NCBI GenBank assembly: GCA_900708905.1
Contig: CAADRB010000025.1
Span: forward strand, 1,857,026 to 1,921,025
DNA length: 64,000 nt
Direction: 5' to 3'
Source of the DNA: Hymenolepis diminuta
Taxonomy: Eukaryota > Platyhelminthes > Cestoda > Cyclophyllidea > Hymenolepididae
Below are positions 23,641-37,618 of the stretch, in pieces. Numbering within the stretch: position 1 is the stretch's first letter; each line of letters begins with the position of its first letter. The notes below the pieces were generated by a model. That model saw nothing but the letters and a program-made list of their open reading frames with translations, was not told where the DNA came from and did no database searches. Position numbers and translations under genes: made by a program.

Positions 23641-26600
23641 AGAGTTACACGCCGTTGTACGCGCACTAATTGATTAAAAACACCTACTCATCTCAGGTCA
23701 TTAGCGATAATGGGATGAAATGGAGAGTTAACAAGGATGGCTTGAGTTTCGTGGACGTCTTGTAGCTGAGACAATATATTTTCTTAATGGGATTCATCAT
23801 CCAGGCTCCGTCATATCGCTAAACTTTTTTTAAATTCGTATATATATATATATGTCAGTCATTAAACACCCTGGGATTTCTCCATTTAAACTTTGGGGTT
23901 TCAACAGTAGTTTAGTCAGTTCAGCATCTTCTATGTGGAGATTTCCCAATAGAATTTAACCTTCGCTTTATTTGGAAATTTTCTTTTTCTTCTCCCTTAA
24001 ATGTCTAGCCTCTACCCTTGAGCAGTGTTTTGAATAATTTTCCATTAAACTTGTTTGTAGCTGTCGGGGAAGTAGGTAAATCGAGTTCCGTGTATCAGTC
24101 TTCTTTAGTCAAAGGAAATCTATCAATACATGTGAGTAATTACTTAAGTGGAAGCTGGTTAAAGTAGATTAGTATTGTTTGTTAAGAGAATAAACTAGAA
24201 GGAACGCTATTTTATGAGCTGATGGGATCTTTAAAGCACCGAAAACCACAGCCAGGGACTATATCGAAAAAAAGATTTGTTAATTGAATGACTGTCAATC
24301 ATGCTGAACTCCCATTGGTATTTTGAAAATCTTTGAAATGGTCATTACAAGTTGTTTGATAGACACAGACCTCTGCCAATTTCCTCTGGCAATTTACTTT
24401 TATAAAAAGTGCAGTCTCATTATGACATTTATCAAATATATATATATATCAGCGTAATTATCTTGTCTCTTATTTGCTCTCTTAGATTCGGGAGATTTGT
24501 ACGCTTAATCAGAATATTTGTAGTAGATTTAGGGTCTTCTTGAACACAACAAGATGATGAAGAAAAACGATGTTTTGTAATGGAGGTGCCTAGTAGTGAG
24601 AAGCCTATACGACATCTTTAATAATAGAGTTGAAATTAAGTTGAACAATTACACTATCCACTGGGAGATGCATGCAGTACACTTGAAGACCGGAATCGAG
24701 CATTATCCGCGTCAGCCAACGTCCGATTTCTATCGATGAGTGAGCTGCAGAGTAATGAGCGATACATACCCGAAAGCAAGCTAAGTTATACTGTGCAGTC
24801 TACTATCGTGTAAAAAGCGAAAAGCTGGGGATCATTCGAGTAAACATGTACGCAACCAAAAAGCTTCGGAGAATTTTAATTATATCAGGTTGGAAAAAAT
24901 AAATACCCTTAACAAGTGGAATTTTAACTTTATCTATAGTACGCTTAGGTGAGTATTTATGAATGTTCCTATTCGTGAGATATTATCCCCAAAATGACCT
25001 TGATTCGATTAGAATGTATGAGAAACTACACAACTTGATCTTTTTTGTAATCTAATGAATGACAGGAGGGGGGACAGAAAATTCATCCACTTTGGGATCC
25101 ATTGACACAAAAGCGCCAAAATATCCCTCGCAGTGCCTACTTGTAGTAGTAAAGGAGCAGTTTGTTGATTTTTTCTAATTGGAGAAATTACTATTAATAA
25201 GGCGTTAATAGTCCTTTGTGTAATGAAAGGTTATTGTATGACCGGTAGGAACTCTGAGTAAGGAGGATCCATTTCGCATACATGAATAAAAATTGTGCAG
25301 GAGTGAATTTGTGATGTAGGGGAGAATGAAGCGAAGAATACGTTGGAGATTTAGTCTGAGTAGGTATTTATTGGAGAGCATCTTACAGACGAAGCAATAT
25401 AGAATGAAAGGATATGCAATTCTATAAGAGTATGAAAGATAGTGAGATGCATCAGGAAGCGACTATCTCGTCTCAATGGCTATTATCCTATACCACAATG
25501 TGGGATCTGAAGATGTGTAAATCTTGGCATGCCAGTTTTCTATCGGTTCGCGAGCTGGCCAATTCTTCTGTACTAACTGGCAGGGTTGCTAGCTCAATTT
25601 GCTTCCAATTCCTCAGAAGCGACGCACTCAGTGTCTTACAAAATGTGATGGTGGTAATGGTAATAAAACAAGCATACGATAGATAATAAAGTTTGAAATT
25701 TACATCTGTATCCTGGTAAATGAAAGTTGCTTTTGGATTAATAATACAAGTTATTCCAACGGTACTAACTGAACTGAATATTTTAAACAATCGTCCCATC
25801 GAATAACTCACTTTGTTTGTTTGAATATCTATTTAAATCATATTTAAAAGGAATACATAGCAGACAATTGAAAAGTAAACAGTCCTCTTTCCTCCTATCA
25901 ACCTTTAATTACAATTTTGGAGAATCCTAGTATAAATAAGAGAATGGGTTAGGCTTGTAATAGATAAAGTTAGTCGTAATCACCTCTTCATTTTGCGAGA
26001 ACGACATCCTCATCCCATCCCGTTGAGCGACATTAATTTTGCATTTTTAATGTGATTACTTGTTCTTTACCTAATTTATTGACCCCGTATTTAGTCAACC
26101 TTGAAGTGATTTCATATAGGAGTGACTGAAATAACAGTTAAAGCCAAATATGATATTAATTCTTGATTGAGAGATATTTCATATCACTCATGTCTTCCAG
26201 AATTAAACTAACATTTAAGGGCTATTCTTAATTGACGAGCGACTACTTAACTATTTTTAAGACATGATGCAAAGAGTGAAATTTGTAGGAAACTGCATTT
26301 TCAAATAGAAAATAAATTTTCATTCATCGATTTTTTGGGATCTCATTTACTGTAATTCGTGCAAGGAATGAGTCTCCTGGCCCGCATTGTGTCGTGATAA
26401 ATAACAAACTCTAGATTGAAGCCGTCTGCCTATGAATTCAAAGTGACATCTTTGTAAAGAAAAGCTCTTTTTCTAAAATGTCTCTTAATTGAAGTTCACT
26501 GTTCATATCATCGTTTAAATTTTCATCATTTCTCTTATTTTTGCAAAAAATTCATACTGGATATATAAAGATTTGATTTATCATCTGCGTTTATTTCTCG

Positions 26601-27689
26601 CTGACTATAATTAAAAGGTGAACGGAAATCGCCTGCATGGATGCTCGGTATCATCGACTTTTCTCAAATGATTGTGAAATGAAAATGTACTGAGGAACGG
26701 ACAATCATATGATTTTAGATTATGTGTCTATTGGCAAACTCCCATGTTTAGCAGAATATTTTAAGAATTATGTGAAAAGAGGGTGGTTGCAAAAGAAAAT
26801 GTGTTAAGACGAAAATATAATTAAGAAAAATCATTAAATATCTTCCCTTGACGAATTTAATATTAATTCCCATTATTATTGAAATATTGATTAATCCCTA
26901 AATTCTTTATAGAAATTAATACGGATTACGACATACTTTATATTATTTCGGATTGACCTGTAATAAGTTCCCCCTATAGCAAAGAAAACTTATGTTCTCC
27001 TATTTATGGATGGAATACCGGCCTGTAGATCGTAAAAATACGAAATTATGCCTTAAAAATATTCACTATAGTAACGATAATATATAACTGATTGCAGCAT
27101 TTAAAATCGAAACGCGGGCTTGCCGATGATTTCAGAAAAGATCTAGATTCTCTAATATGCCACTTACAAAAAATCCTCAAGCGCACTATTAGTTTAAATG
27201 CTTTCCATATCTTATCAGGAATGCACTTTTCCATATGGTGTTTAGCCAAGGAACAGGGATCTCACCATAGACACTAGAGCACTGTAGAAAGCTTATCTCA
27301 GGTTACCAATTGCGCACTCCTGCTTACTGAAAAGTACGACCCAAATCATTGGTCACACGCTCATACATGCCGGAAAGTGCAAACACAGACATGTATGCAA
27401 ATGCCTCCAACCAATCAGAGTTCGAGGTGCTCAAAACCAATCAGCATTTAACACGCCACTTCACGGCACAGTAGTAAAGGCGCTTCCCTAAACATTCCTC
27501 GCTTCTTGGGTTTAAATTAGCTTAGATCCCGCCAGAGGTTAATTGAACACTAGTCAGAGGTCTATAGGAGACAAAAAGGGACACGTGAAGTGTCTGAATA
27601 TCTGGGTTAATGAGAGAAATGGATATGAACCTATTTTCCTTGCGTGCATGTGGGCATAATGTAAGAAAAATAACCCACGATTGAATATA

Positions 27690-28940
27690 AGGGGTGCGTG
27701 AGATATCTGAGGACACCTTAGGCACTTTTAGAAAAACAGAAAATTAAATTGTTCATGCTTAAACCTTACAATTTCTTGTAACAAAACAAGTAGACAATAC
27801 CTGTAAAACTAATTTTTATTCTTCTGCATATCCTTTTCGACTTCTATTATTCACTCAATTCGAGTCCGAAAGCGACTGCAAGCTTTCATCAGGTGGTCTT
27901 TATTGATGCTCTCCATTTCTCCGGCTATTGCTTCCATCAGAGAGGATTTGGTGTTGTAGCGATGCTTAATAACTTCCTTTTCAACCACTCCCCGCCTCAC
28001 ACGCAATAATCCAAAGGATCGAGGTCTGATGAGTAGTCAGAAGGCCATAAGTTTGGTGCGACATGATGATGAAAATTCTCGGTCATCAATCGAATCTTGT
28101 TGGAAGAGATAGGAACTTTCTCCATTGGCTACGCTGTCTATGTAAAGCGGTCTAACAGTAATGGTTTGAGGAGTCTCGTCATAGGCATCTACACTTGTAC
28201 TGGAGAAAATTGGGGAGTCATGATGTGCCCCTTCCTCACCGCCCTCCTTCACAACACCGAAAACCATCACTGTTGCTGGAAACTTCGTGCGCATGTATAA
28301 CACTCGGAAGTTCAATGGGGTTCGCCCGCACATAGCCACCTATCCTTTCTTCGATTGACTTTATCATCTTTGTGAAAACTTTTTTGTCGGAGTAAAACCA
28401 TAGGGTGCTTCAACTTATTTAAGAATCCTTTTGCACACATCAGACGATTCTCTTGAGTTGTTTTTGTCGACATAAACTAACTTTGTCTAAGAACGCATGA
28501 GATTTATACCCGAGGGCTTGATGAACAGCATTCTTTATTGCTCCTTCAGACACTGGAATATTTCGGCAAGATTTCGCGCATTGACTTCCCAGGACTTTCG
28601 TCCATCATGCCATGCCATCCACTCTTCTCACAAACTCAGATATTCCGGGTGATGAGCCAGAGAGTTGACAATGCTCTTCCTCATGGTGGCTAATTCATCT
28701 ACATTCTTTTCATTCAGCTCCCTTCCAATTTGCAAACGAAAGATTTGGTGACTTTTAGAAATCTTGCAGTTTCTAAATTCCTGTGTTTCGCCTTGTAGAC
28801 ATTATTACGGCGTGTCTGTTCATTTCATTAGTTATAGCAGTAGCTGAGCTGAGATTTTCTGTTATAAAAATACATTAATTATTATTGGGTTTGTTTAAAT
28901 TACCAAAATATAAGTGTCCTCAGGTACCTTACGCATCCTT
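27690..28940 (-). mobile_element. Decayed mariner transposon, copy 2, with both terminal repeats
   Basis: A 1251-bp element flanked by TA on both sides, as expected from mariner target duplication. The left end (GGGGTGCGTGAGATATCTGA) and the inverse of the right end (GGATGCGTAAGGTACCTGAG) match as imperfect terminal inverted repeats. The minus strand encodes transposase remnants: YSDKKVF (where the first catalytic Asp motif S-D-E-K is expected), FPATVMVFGVV, SVANGESSYLFQQDS with the second Asp, and SSDLDPLDYCV with the third. Between the second and third blocks the frame is shifted and part is deleted; several stops occur elsewhere. It is a dead element. Confidence 0.92.
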
Positions 28941-30085
28941 TAAAGCTCTCAGGTGATGTTCGATCATGAACTCAGCGAAAATTTAATTAACATAAATGAT
29001 TAACTCCTAAAATTGTCTTGCTTTAGTTGTTGGCGATGCAATCCTTCATTTTGAATGCCAAAGCTACTTAGAGGTTATATATTGTCCTCTTTGAAACTTG
29101 TTGATAAAATTACTATCCTTAGTTAAAAGCTAATCGCCTGTATCGATTCGGCTCAGTCATCCAATGAGCGTGCTTAATTAAATTTATTCAATTAAATTAG
29201 AGTTCTTGTTTACGTTAAAATGATTAATAATTAATATAGCAATGCTGAACCGATTCCTGACTTGTATAGTCTTGACCTTTTTACTATAGGGTAAATATTT
29301 CAAATATGCCGGAGATTTTGCTTTTTTAATTTTTCATTTAATTCAAAGAAAGTATGTTCATCACTCATTGGCATTGTCGCATTCTGCTAAACTATACAAT
29401 ATTCTCTCAAGAATGAACATTATTGTGGTCCTTTGATGTCTATTTAATGTAGTTCGGTAACAAATATTCTAGCGCATGACCCTCTAGCCTTTCGTTTTCA
29501 GTTATTTGCTTGTGGAAATAATTTTTATTTGATTTAGTACTAATAAATTCATGACAGAAGAGGCCTCGGGCTTTAAAAATGTATATTGAATTGCTCTAAC
29601 TTAAGAATAAGTGTATCACAGGGATACCTAGCAGGATAAATCGATGGAATGCATGAATTTATCTGTGTTTAATTAGGTAATATTTGCAAGTTTTGTGGTT
29701 TAAATAATAAAAGCTTTGCAAACGGACAATTGAATCTAAATGGCTTGACCGACATCTTAATTTAATCAACTGAACAATGTGGACATGAAGTCACTATGGA
29801 ATCAAACTTGGAGAGCACAGACATGAGACAGTAAATTTAGTCCATTATGTTAAAGGTAGATGAATTGCAGAGGAATCGGAAATTCATTTGAGGTAAGCTC
29901 TTTGACTGTCTTGATTCTATTCACTGCTTTTAAGAATCTGTTCCTCACCAGGGTTTTTGTATGCTTTACCACGGTCATAAAAATAAATAACACTTTATAA
30001 ATAAACAAAGAGACACTTTTCTGTCTAGTATTGAGTTATTTTTCATAATATTAAATACTGATAAAGTATTGGTCAATGTACGCAC
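28941..30085. other. Intergenic or intronic A+T-rich DNA
   Basis: No ORF, RNA gene or repeat that I can support. Confidence 0.4.
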
Positions 30086-30300
30086 CTGCCAAGCCAGAAA
30101 TTACAGATTCGAAATTCATCGGCGCAGTGGCAGGTTGTCGATTTCCACTCGTCTCTGCATCGTCGTTACTTTGCGAAAAAATTGAAGATACCCGGTACAA
30201 ACACTTGTTTCTCACGCTCTCTTTCAGTTCTCGTTCTTCTCCCTCCTGATCTTCGTTTTTCTGCTTCACGCCCTCGAATTCTCGATTACTGTTGTTCTAT
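30086..30300 (-). CDS. Possible first exon of an unrecognised minus-strand gene
   Basis: A less A+T-rich block with an open minus-strand frame of about 70 codons, rich in Glu/Arg/Ser (KQKNEDQEGEERELKES), ending in a G|GTGCGT donor at 30086. An internal ATG at 30119 gives MNFESVISGLAG before the donor, so the upstream part may be 5' UTR. An in-frame TAG at about 30298 and CAG acceptor-like sites bound it on the other side. I could not find the next exon at lower coordinates. Composition and the donor suggest something real, but the family is unknown. Confidence 0.35.
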
Positions 30301-31687
30301 TCGCAATTCCCGGTATTCCGATTTGGGAATGGTAGATGTCTATTGTTAGTAGAGGTCATTAATCCTACTCCAGCTCTACTACCGTTTGAAAAATTGCAAT
30401 GTAGTCGGACTTCTCATTCCAAGTCGCTTTAACCATCAATCATTATTCTCGTCTGTCTTCAAATAAGCAGGGTGATTACTCGAAATAGAAGTCATAGAGT
30501 TATCTTTAATAAGAGTAGGTATGCAAGCTCCATGATAGTACTTTCTTGCCCAAGAAAAATGTTAGTAAAGCGCTTTTCAAAACACCTTGGAATCATTTAA
30601 TGATTAATAAAAGTATTCATTTCACACAATCTTAATTATTTGTAAACCCCATTAAATCTCTTGAATAATAGTCTCTAAATAATAACAAGTTTTTGTATGT
30701 TTACTTTATGAGAGCTGTAGGTGTCGGGGTAGTACATCCTTTAAAAGGTAATCAAATGAGGTGGCTATCAATGTCTCTTTGTCTTTAAGACCCTCTTGAC
30801 TAGAGTCGTTTATGAAGCAAAGTCCATCTGAAGCTAATTGGGTGGAAAATTTCATACATTCCAATTATAATTTATAGAATCTTTACCAAGAACGAGTAAT
30901 TGGGTAGAGTGGGCGATTTTTCACAACACACAGTAGAATCATTTGCGCTTAGACTTATATGCTCGACTCAATTATATTGTTACAATTATAATATATTATC
31001 ATATTATTCTCATGTTAGTGTATACTTCTATAGCCAACTTTGAGTGCGTTTCATGGTTGCAAAAGAGCATACCTCGGAACCTTATCATTTTAAAAGGGGT
31101 AAATTCAAGTATCTTCTTTTTATAAAGTAGTTCCGCGAATTTTTATGCTCATGATACTTTTCATTATTAAATTAAAATGTTTCAGAGTTTCACATCAGAA
31201 CAGCTAGTTTGACTTATAAATTTCATTAAATTATATTAGTATTTAAATTACTACTCTACGTGTAAATATTAGTAATATTAAATGACGAAAAGAATTTAAA
31301 ATAAGGAAAGTGTTTCCAGCCTTTGCTATCTAGGCACTAAATCGAAATATCCCCATATTCAATCGCTACTATTTTTGTAATCGGGAAAATGCCTACAATT
31401 TTTAAGAAAATTTAATTTCAACGTACTTTGCAACACCATAAAATAGTGGAAAAATGTTGCTCCAGTTTATCATTATCTTAAAGGACTAATCGATCCCCTG
31501 GGCAGAGATTGGATAATTGAATGAAAACAAACTTAGGCAGTCTTTTTTTCCTTTTGTAGTTGCTGTAATCACGATAAATTGATGTTCATGAAATAAATAA
31601 ATTCATTATTTAATAGAGAAAACGAAAATGTACGCAAATCGTAACCGGATTTCATTGCAATTTGACCAGATTGCAAATTGATGTTCA

Positions 31688-31922
31688 AGGATAACTTTCT
31701 ATTCATTTTCCAGAATTACCTTTTATTCGCATTCTCCATGATAATACCTCAGTTTTTCCATCCCACGAAATTGGAGTGACTTCATTTACGTCCCTATGAC
31801 GCATAACCCCCGTTTGACATGTCTGAACGCGTCCATCGATTTCCCCTCTTTTTCCCCCTCGCTTCACATAAAAGGCGCATCTGCGCTCATGCTCCGGCGT
31901 GGCCTTACCCAAGTGACTATAC
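31688..31922. repeat. Inverted repeat pair A, left arm
   Basis: Matches the inverse complement of 37381-37618 at roughly 80% by eye. Shared blocks include GTCCCTATGACGCA, CGCGTCCATCGATTTCCCC and CCTTACCCAAG. Probably two copies of an old transposon in opposite orientation. Confidence 0.7.
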
Positions 31923-32335
31923 CTGTTCTGCAGACAAAAATACACGCTTGTCAGTTACAGGCTCCTAGGCTGCTCTCTCTCTCTGTTACTCGTTGTGGTT
32001 TCCCTGACAACATTTTTGGTCTACTCAGCTCTTGGTGGTCTGCTTACAATTGTTATTAGCCCTTGCTCAAACAGCTACGAATTCGTGACTGTTATTGTTG
32101 TCGTAATTTGTTAGCTGCAAACCGTTGGTTGTTATCGAACTCCAACACTGTAAGTGGGACGGCATTGGAGGCTGTAAATTGAACATCGCTAGAGACAAAT
32201 ATCAATTTTTAAGGCTTTGACCCATTTTAAAATTTCTATATTTTCATTAATTGAGATCTTCCGTGAGCTAATGCTCTATTACGACTAAGTATCCGATAAC
32301 AGCTCTTCGGAATAATTCGGGACGGCCGATCTTAG

Positions 32336-32450
32336 AATTACGTGTTCGCAGAGACAAGACGTGCGAAAGCTGGCTCGGTGGATTCCTTTGGGATATCCCA
32401 CAGCCAGGTATAATCAATGAAAACTTCGCCTTTGAGCTTCTGTAAAAGGT
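32336..32450 (+). mobile_element. Fragment shared with LINE remnant at 59.9 kb
   Basis: Direct match at moderate identity to 59934-60050: shared blocks include GAATTACGTGTTCGCAGAG versus GAATTATGTTCTCGCAGAG, and GATTCCTTTGGGATATC versus AATTCCTCTAGGAAATC. The second copy lies directly after a reverse-transcriptase remnant. Confidence 0.5.
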
Positions 32451-35400
32451 CTCAGTAGATTTCTTCCACTGAGACTTATTTTGAGACCTCAGGTACCATT
32501 AAGATCCGGAAGAAAAACATAAAAAATTCAAAATCGTTCAATGAGATCGGTCTATTATGGCTTAAACATCCAAATCAATATTCAATCATGTCTATCAAAC
32601 TGGAAATTCACGCAAGAACACGGAAGTGTAGCCTCGTCAACATTATTATATTGCACGCTAAATTTATGGATGAATGGGCGATTGTGAACTAATAATCTCT
32701 GAGTAACAAGGACAATCGTCACTATTGTTTACAAAATCCATCATCATATTTCTCATCAATTTAATTTATTATGCATCGGAGACTGCAGAAAACAAAAATT
32801 TATTTCATTGTTTCAAATCATAGCATTTAGGAGTTCATTCAGTAAATGTGAATCGGATCAGTTAAATATGCATTGCAGGAAAATACTGGAGGAATTACTA
32901 AAAAATATAATACGAGAAAATTTTATTTATGCTAAAATAAGAGATATTTTGTTACTATTACGAATGACATCGAGTCACTAATATATTCTAAGTTGCGCAC
33001 TATGATTGATATAACCATGACAGTTCGTATTCAGAAAGAATAATAGTGAAGATCCGTAACTCACAGAAGACTTATCCTTCTTTACTACAAAGGGAACAAT
33101 AGTTTATATGTGGTATGGGGATGAGAACTGATTGGCTACTTGATCAGTCAGTAATAAAACAGGTTTCCAGGTACAAGATCGAAGATAATAATTGAAAGAT
33201 CTTATGTAAATCTCAGCTTAATTCAGCTAAGCGCTCTGCAACTATGAAGGCAATTTAAATCTTCCTATTTTAAATAAATTTGAACGAGTCTATGAAATGT
33301 GGCAATGAAAAGGCAAGTGAATTCAGAACTTTGTTTATCTAAACAGATGGTCATTGCGATTGTGTAAAGGATGGAGAGGTACCAATAATAAATTTTGGAA
33401 AGAAATCGATATATTTTGCTATCCTTTCTTGTCTAAATCGATTTTTAATATGAATAAAAACTAATCGTTTTATAACATTCGACCAAATATTTTGTTTAAT
33501 AGAGGGATATAATTGGCGGAATTATTATTGATTGCACTCAGGCGTTTAAAATATTCGATTCTGTTTCCTCATATCTCCCCCCTTCGAACCTGGTCTTCCA
33601 TCGTCAATCGAATTACTGCTGAACAGCTTTTGACCTTGAGGCGTCTGCTTCTTGTTTAACTCTGCAGATTTCCGCTGTTCAACTTCATTTGAACATGTGT
33701 TTAAAATATTTGACTGATTATTTTCGACGGATTTAGATTTTTGAGTGACCTTGAGTAGTAGCGCCTATTTAGAACATGGATTAGAATACAATGATGAAGT
33801 GAAAAGGGGTATTCAGATGGGTTATTAATGAATTGCAAATCGATTCTTGTACAATGACGCGCAATACTTTAATTATAAAGTAATGATATAGATGGATCAT
33901 GAACTAACGTTAAAACCCTCTTAAATAGCAACGGGCTTAGTTTTTATATTTATTATTAAAGGGTTTTTGGTAATTGTTTTAAAAAGAATATTAATGGCAG
34001 GAAGCAACTGACGTGCACCCAGTGGGGGAAAATTAGCTCCAATATTTGATCCAAAGATAATCGATTTCATATAATTAATGAATTTCGTACTACATCACTA
34101 GCCGGTTGGAGTAGGTTGATCAATGTTTTTATTTCATGCATAATTTATACAAAATATTAATAGATCATATCTCCCATAACATTAACTATTACGAACTTAA
34201 GAAGTTTCGTTCATTGCTTATCACGTAGCTTAGTAGGAGCTTTTGTAAATTCAAGCTGAATTTGAATTATTTCAAATATTTTTCCGATTTTGTATTAATA
34301 GCAAAGTGAGCTTAAATAAATAAAATATTTCAGCTTCTAGTTTTAATTATCCTTTCGATAAATAAATACTGCAGAATATTTTTAACATTCTGCAAAATAT
34401 TAGAAATTGCAATTTCAAAATTATCGTTTAAATCTAGTAATTTTTTGAACGTTTTAAAAAAAGATCGGTTCACTATTTCATATATAACATAGTCAATTTC
34501 TCAAGAAATCTCGAATTAAATTTGAAATGAATGTAGTTATTTTCAAATGTATTTGAATTTAAAATAGTTCATAGAATAATGAGGGAGCCAAGAAATGGGC
34601 TGTGGAATTCCTTTACAAGCGAAATGTTTAAAGCCTCGTGTATAAAAGTCTCCGGACCCTAGCCCAATATATAGACTGAAAGTATTTATTAATAGTCGAT
34701 AGTTAGTATCTATGATTTAATGTTTATGCTTGTAAGAAAGAAATTCGGGTACTTGCATAACCCTTAGTTCTATATTTAAAGATGAAAGAAACACTTGGTG
34801 TTCTATTTGCTTTATCTGCGCCTTGATGGTCAAATGTAACGACAGAACATTGCAAATCTAAATATGGCTACCTAAGTAAATTAAGCTTTCACTTGAATGC
34901 ATAATTAATGCATAGTTTCGATCCAATTTTGGCCCTCGGTTGAAAAAAAATCATTTAACATTCGACCATTTCAATCTACCTGGCTAAGTGCTGAACTACC
35001 GTATTTCTTCTTCCCAAACAATGCATTTAATCCCGCAAATAAATGCGAAATGTAAATAAAAAACCAACGGCAAACGTCTGTAATCTTAGTCTGTCCTGTT
35101 TAAAAAGTGATACACTGTATGCTATATTCAAAGTATCTGGAAACAGAGCTGTGAATTCAATTCCTTGATGGTTAAATTTGTGGGTGAATATAAATGTAAA
35201 ATCAGCTTTCCCGCGAATACAAAAATAATAGTTTGTTCTAACCTAATGTTGACCCTCCGTTGGAAAATTGCTGCGAAAAATGGCCAGTAGCACTGGCATT
35301 ACCTCACTATACCATTACACATCCTGCCCGCAGCAGCATGTGTACGCTTCCCTTCACTGGGAATTTAGTGAAGTGTTTGCGGTTCATAAACTATGTGTTG

Positions 35401-36729
35401 GGCGCAATTTTTGGCCCTGGTTTAGCTTTGTGTAATAGCGTAAATAATGTAACGATTTTAATTTACATTCGCATTTAGGTGCATTATCAATGAGTCACAT
35501 ATTGATTTTTCTACTCTTCTTCACGGGTGTTCGTATTCGCATCGATTTTTTGCGATTCGAGAAACTACAACATTACGCATATATTATCGATTTTTTTCAT
35601 TGCCATATAAACCATGTCATGCATGTTCGGTGTTTAATCTTTCTATTTTTAAACTCATTGCACTTTGTTGTGTAATCTCATGCTTGTGTTTTATTCAATT
35701 GTTTATAATTTCTCTTACTGATATACTTCTGAAAACTAAGATAATCTGCGTATCATATTCTACTTATAATATAAATTAAAACACCTCATATCGCTTCAAT
35801 AAATTTTGATGTAAAAATCTTTTGGGGATAGATATATCATTATCTGAACATTTGCTTTTCTCCAAACTTTTCAGTCATATGCGATGCAGTAGCTAAGGGG
35901 ACAGGGTCCTCAAGTGTTTCCTTTTCCCATCGTGATTCTAAATAAAACCTTTATGTTCTTTTTATTCTTTCAGCTAAAAATAGGGCAGTAAATAATAACA
36001 CATAAACGGGCGAGATAATGAAATAATCAGTTTCCTTAATATAAATTAATATTACTGAAGAGAGATCATCTTTCATTGATATTCCGTCATAATCCTTCTG
36101 TAACCCTGTATTTTCATTTTTCCATTGTGAAAAAATGATGAGAATTTCCAATTCCACCAACAGATTATAGACGAGGTTTAATTAATCTATAACATCGCAC
36201 GATTAAACATAAATGTCTGCCAAATTATGCGTTGGTGCATAAGCAGTTATGTTAATGTCCAACCGCACCGGTTATTTATGGTCAGAAAGTTAGATTATTG
36301 ACTGCAACCTTCTTATCAGAATTAATATTAGAGAATACCTTTCCCTTTCCGGAGTCAAGTTAACGCTTCCCTTAATAGACTTCAGAAGCCTAATAGTTAA
36401 GCCTATCATTCAACTTGTCTCAATATATTTGGTAGGATTTCATATTTTATTCTGCTGTTCCCTGCGATTAAGTTATATAAACTTTTTCGTGAATTAGGCT
36501 ATCATGAATGCGGTCGAAAGCGTGGTCTAAATAAAGTTTTATTATCCTACATCTTACAAATAAAACAAGATAAAATGAAGACGCATAACGTTCTATAAGG
36601 GCAAAACAGGTGAAAACGGGACCGAAGAACATTAAAGGATATAACAATGGGAGAAAATAAGTGTCTTGCCTCAAAATCCATTTCTGTCTCTAGAAGTATG
36701 GGATTGCGATTGTGTATATTACAGGATCT

Positions 36730-37000
36730 AACATGCTGGAAAGACCATACATGCTACCGATCCCGTATTAAGAAAGTGTGACCGTGCGTGCAAAGGTCTC
36801 CCAGCCAATATGCGATCAATGTTTGTGCAGCCTAGCGTCAATTGTATTCAATTACTAAACAGTTGCAGTAATGCTCCCCCCGCACGATACCTCTTATGTT
36901 TTCGCCACTTTAGACGTGGTCTAGTCAATCTTGGGAGCAACTTATACTAGAGGACTCTGCTAGAGGCTAATCGTGAATGTCTGGAGCTAGTTAGACTTCT
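36730..37000. repeat. Inverted repeat pair B, left arm
   Basis: Almost identical to the inverse complement of 42699-42971: only a few mismatches over about 270 bp. The arm contains an open frame of about 60 codons (GLPANMRSMFVQPSVNCIQL within it) that I cannot assign. Confidence 0.85.
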
Positions 37001-37380
37001 GAAAAGATTAATAAGGTTTAACCGATGGGTTATTGCATAGAATCCGTTACAGCGTTATCATTAAACCGTGTATGCATCATTTTTCATATATAACGCATCC
37101 TCAGTAAATTGTTGGAGTTGAGATAACAACTAACGGTTCACAGCTGACAAAGTGCAACACCAAAAACAGTCACCAATTCGCAGCTGTTTAGTAAGACCTA
37201 ACAACAATTATGGAGCAGAACACCAAGAGTTGATTAGACCAAAATGTATTCAGGAAAGCCACGGCGGGCTTGAAACGTGTGACAGAGAGAGAGGTATAGG
37301 AAGAGAGGAGGTGAGCAGGAAGCGTAGGAGCCGGAACTAACATGCGTGAGTTATTATTGAGTGGAAAACAAAGATAACTT

Positions 37381-37618
37381 TATGAGACGCTTGGGTAAGG
37401 ACGCGCAAGAACAGGAACGCGGATGTGCTTTTTAGGTGAAACGAGGCGGTTATAGGAAAGGGGGGAAATCGATGGACGCGTTTAGACATGACAGACAGGG
37501 GTTGTGCGTCATAGGGACATAAATGACGTCACTCAGCTTCGTGGACGAAAAACTGAAATTTTGTCGTAGAGAATGCGAATGAAAAGTAATTCTGGAAATG
37601 CATAGAGAGTTATCCTTC
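37381..37618. repeat. Inverted repeat pair A, right arm
   Basis: Inverse-complement partner of 31688-31922. It lies just beyond pair B's left arm, so the two inverted pairs overlap in layout. Confidence 0.7.

Larger units (their letters stand above)
22396..27689. other. 3' flank of LITAF gene and intergenic DNA
   Basis: Contains two AT dinucleotide tracts (near 23838-23854 and 24436-24450) and the repeat near 23.4 kb. Open segments at 25488-25811 (minus) and 27092-27277 (plus) are uncertain; the second follows a GATTGCAG acceptor-like site and reads RGLADDFRKDLDSLICHLQK, but has no recognised domain. No confident gene. Confidence 0.35.
30301..36729. other. Non-coding stretch with repeat fragments
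   Basis: Contains one arm of an inverted repeat (31688-31922) and a LINE-tail-like fragment (32336-32450). Elsewhere stops are dense in all frames and I see no gene. Confidence 0.4.
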
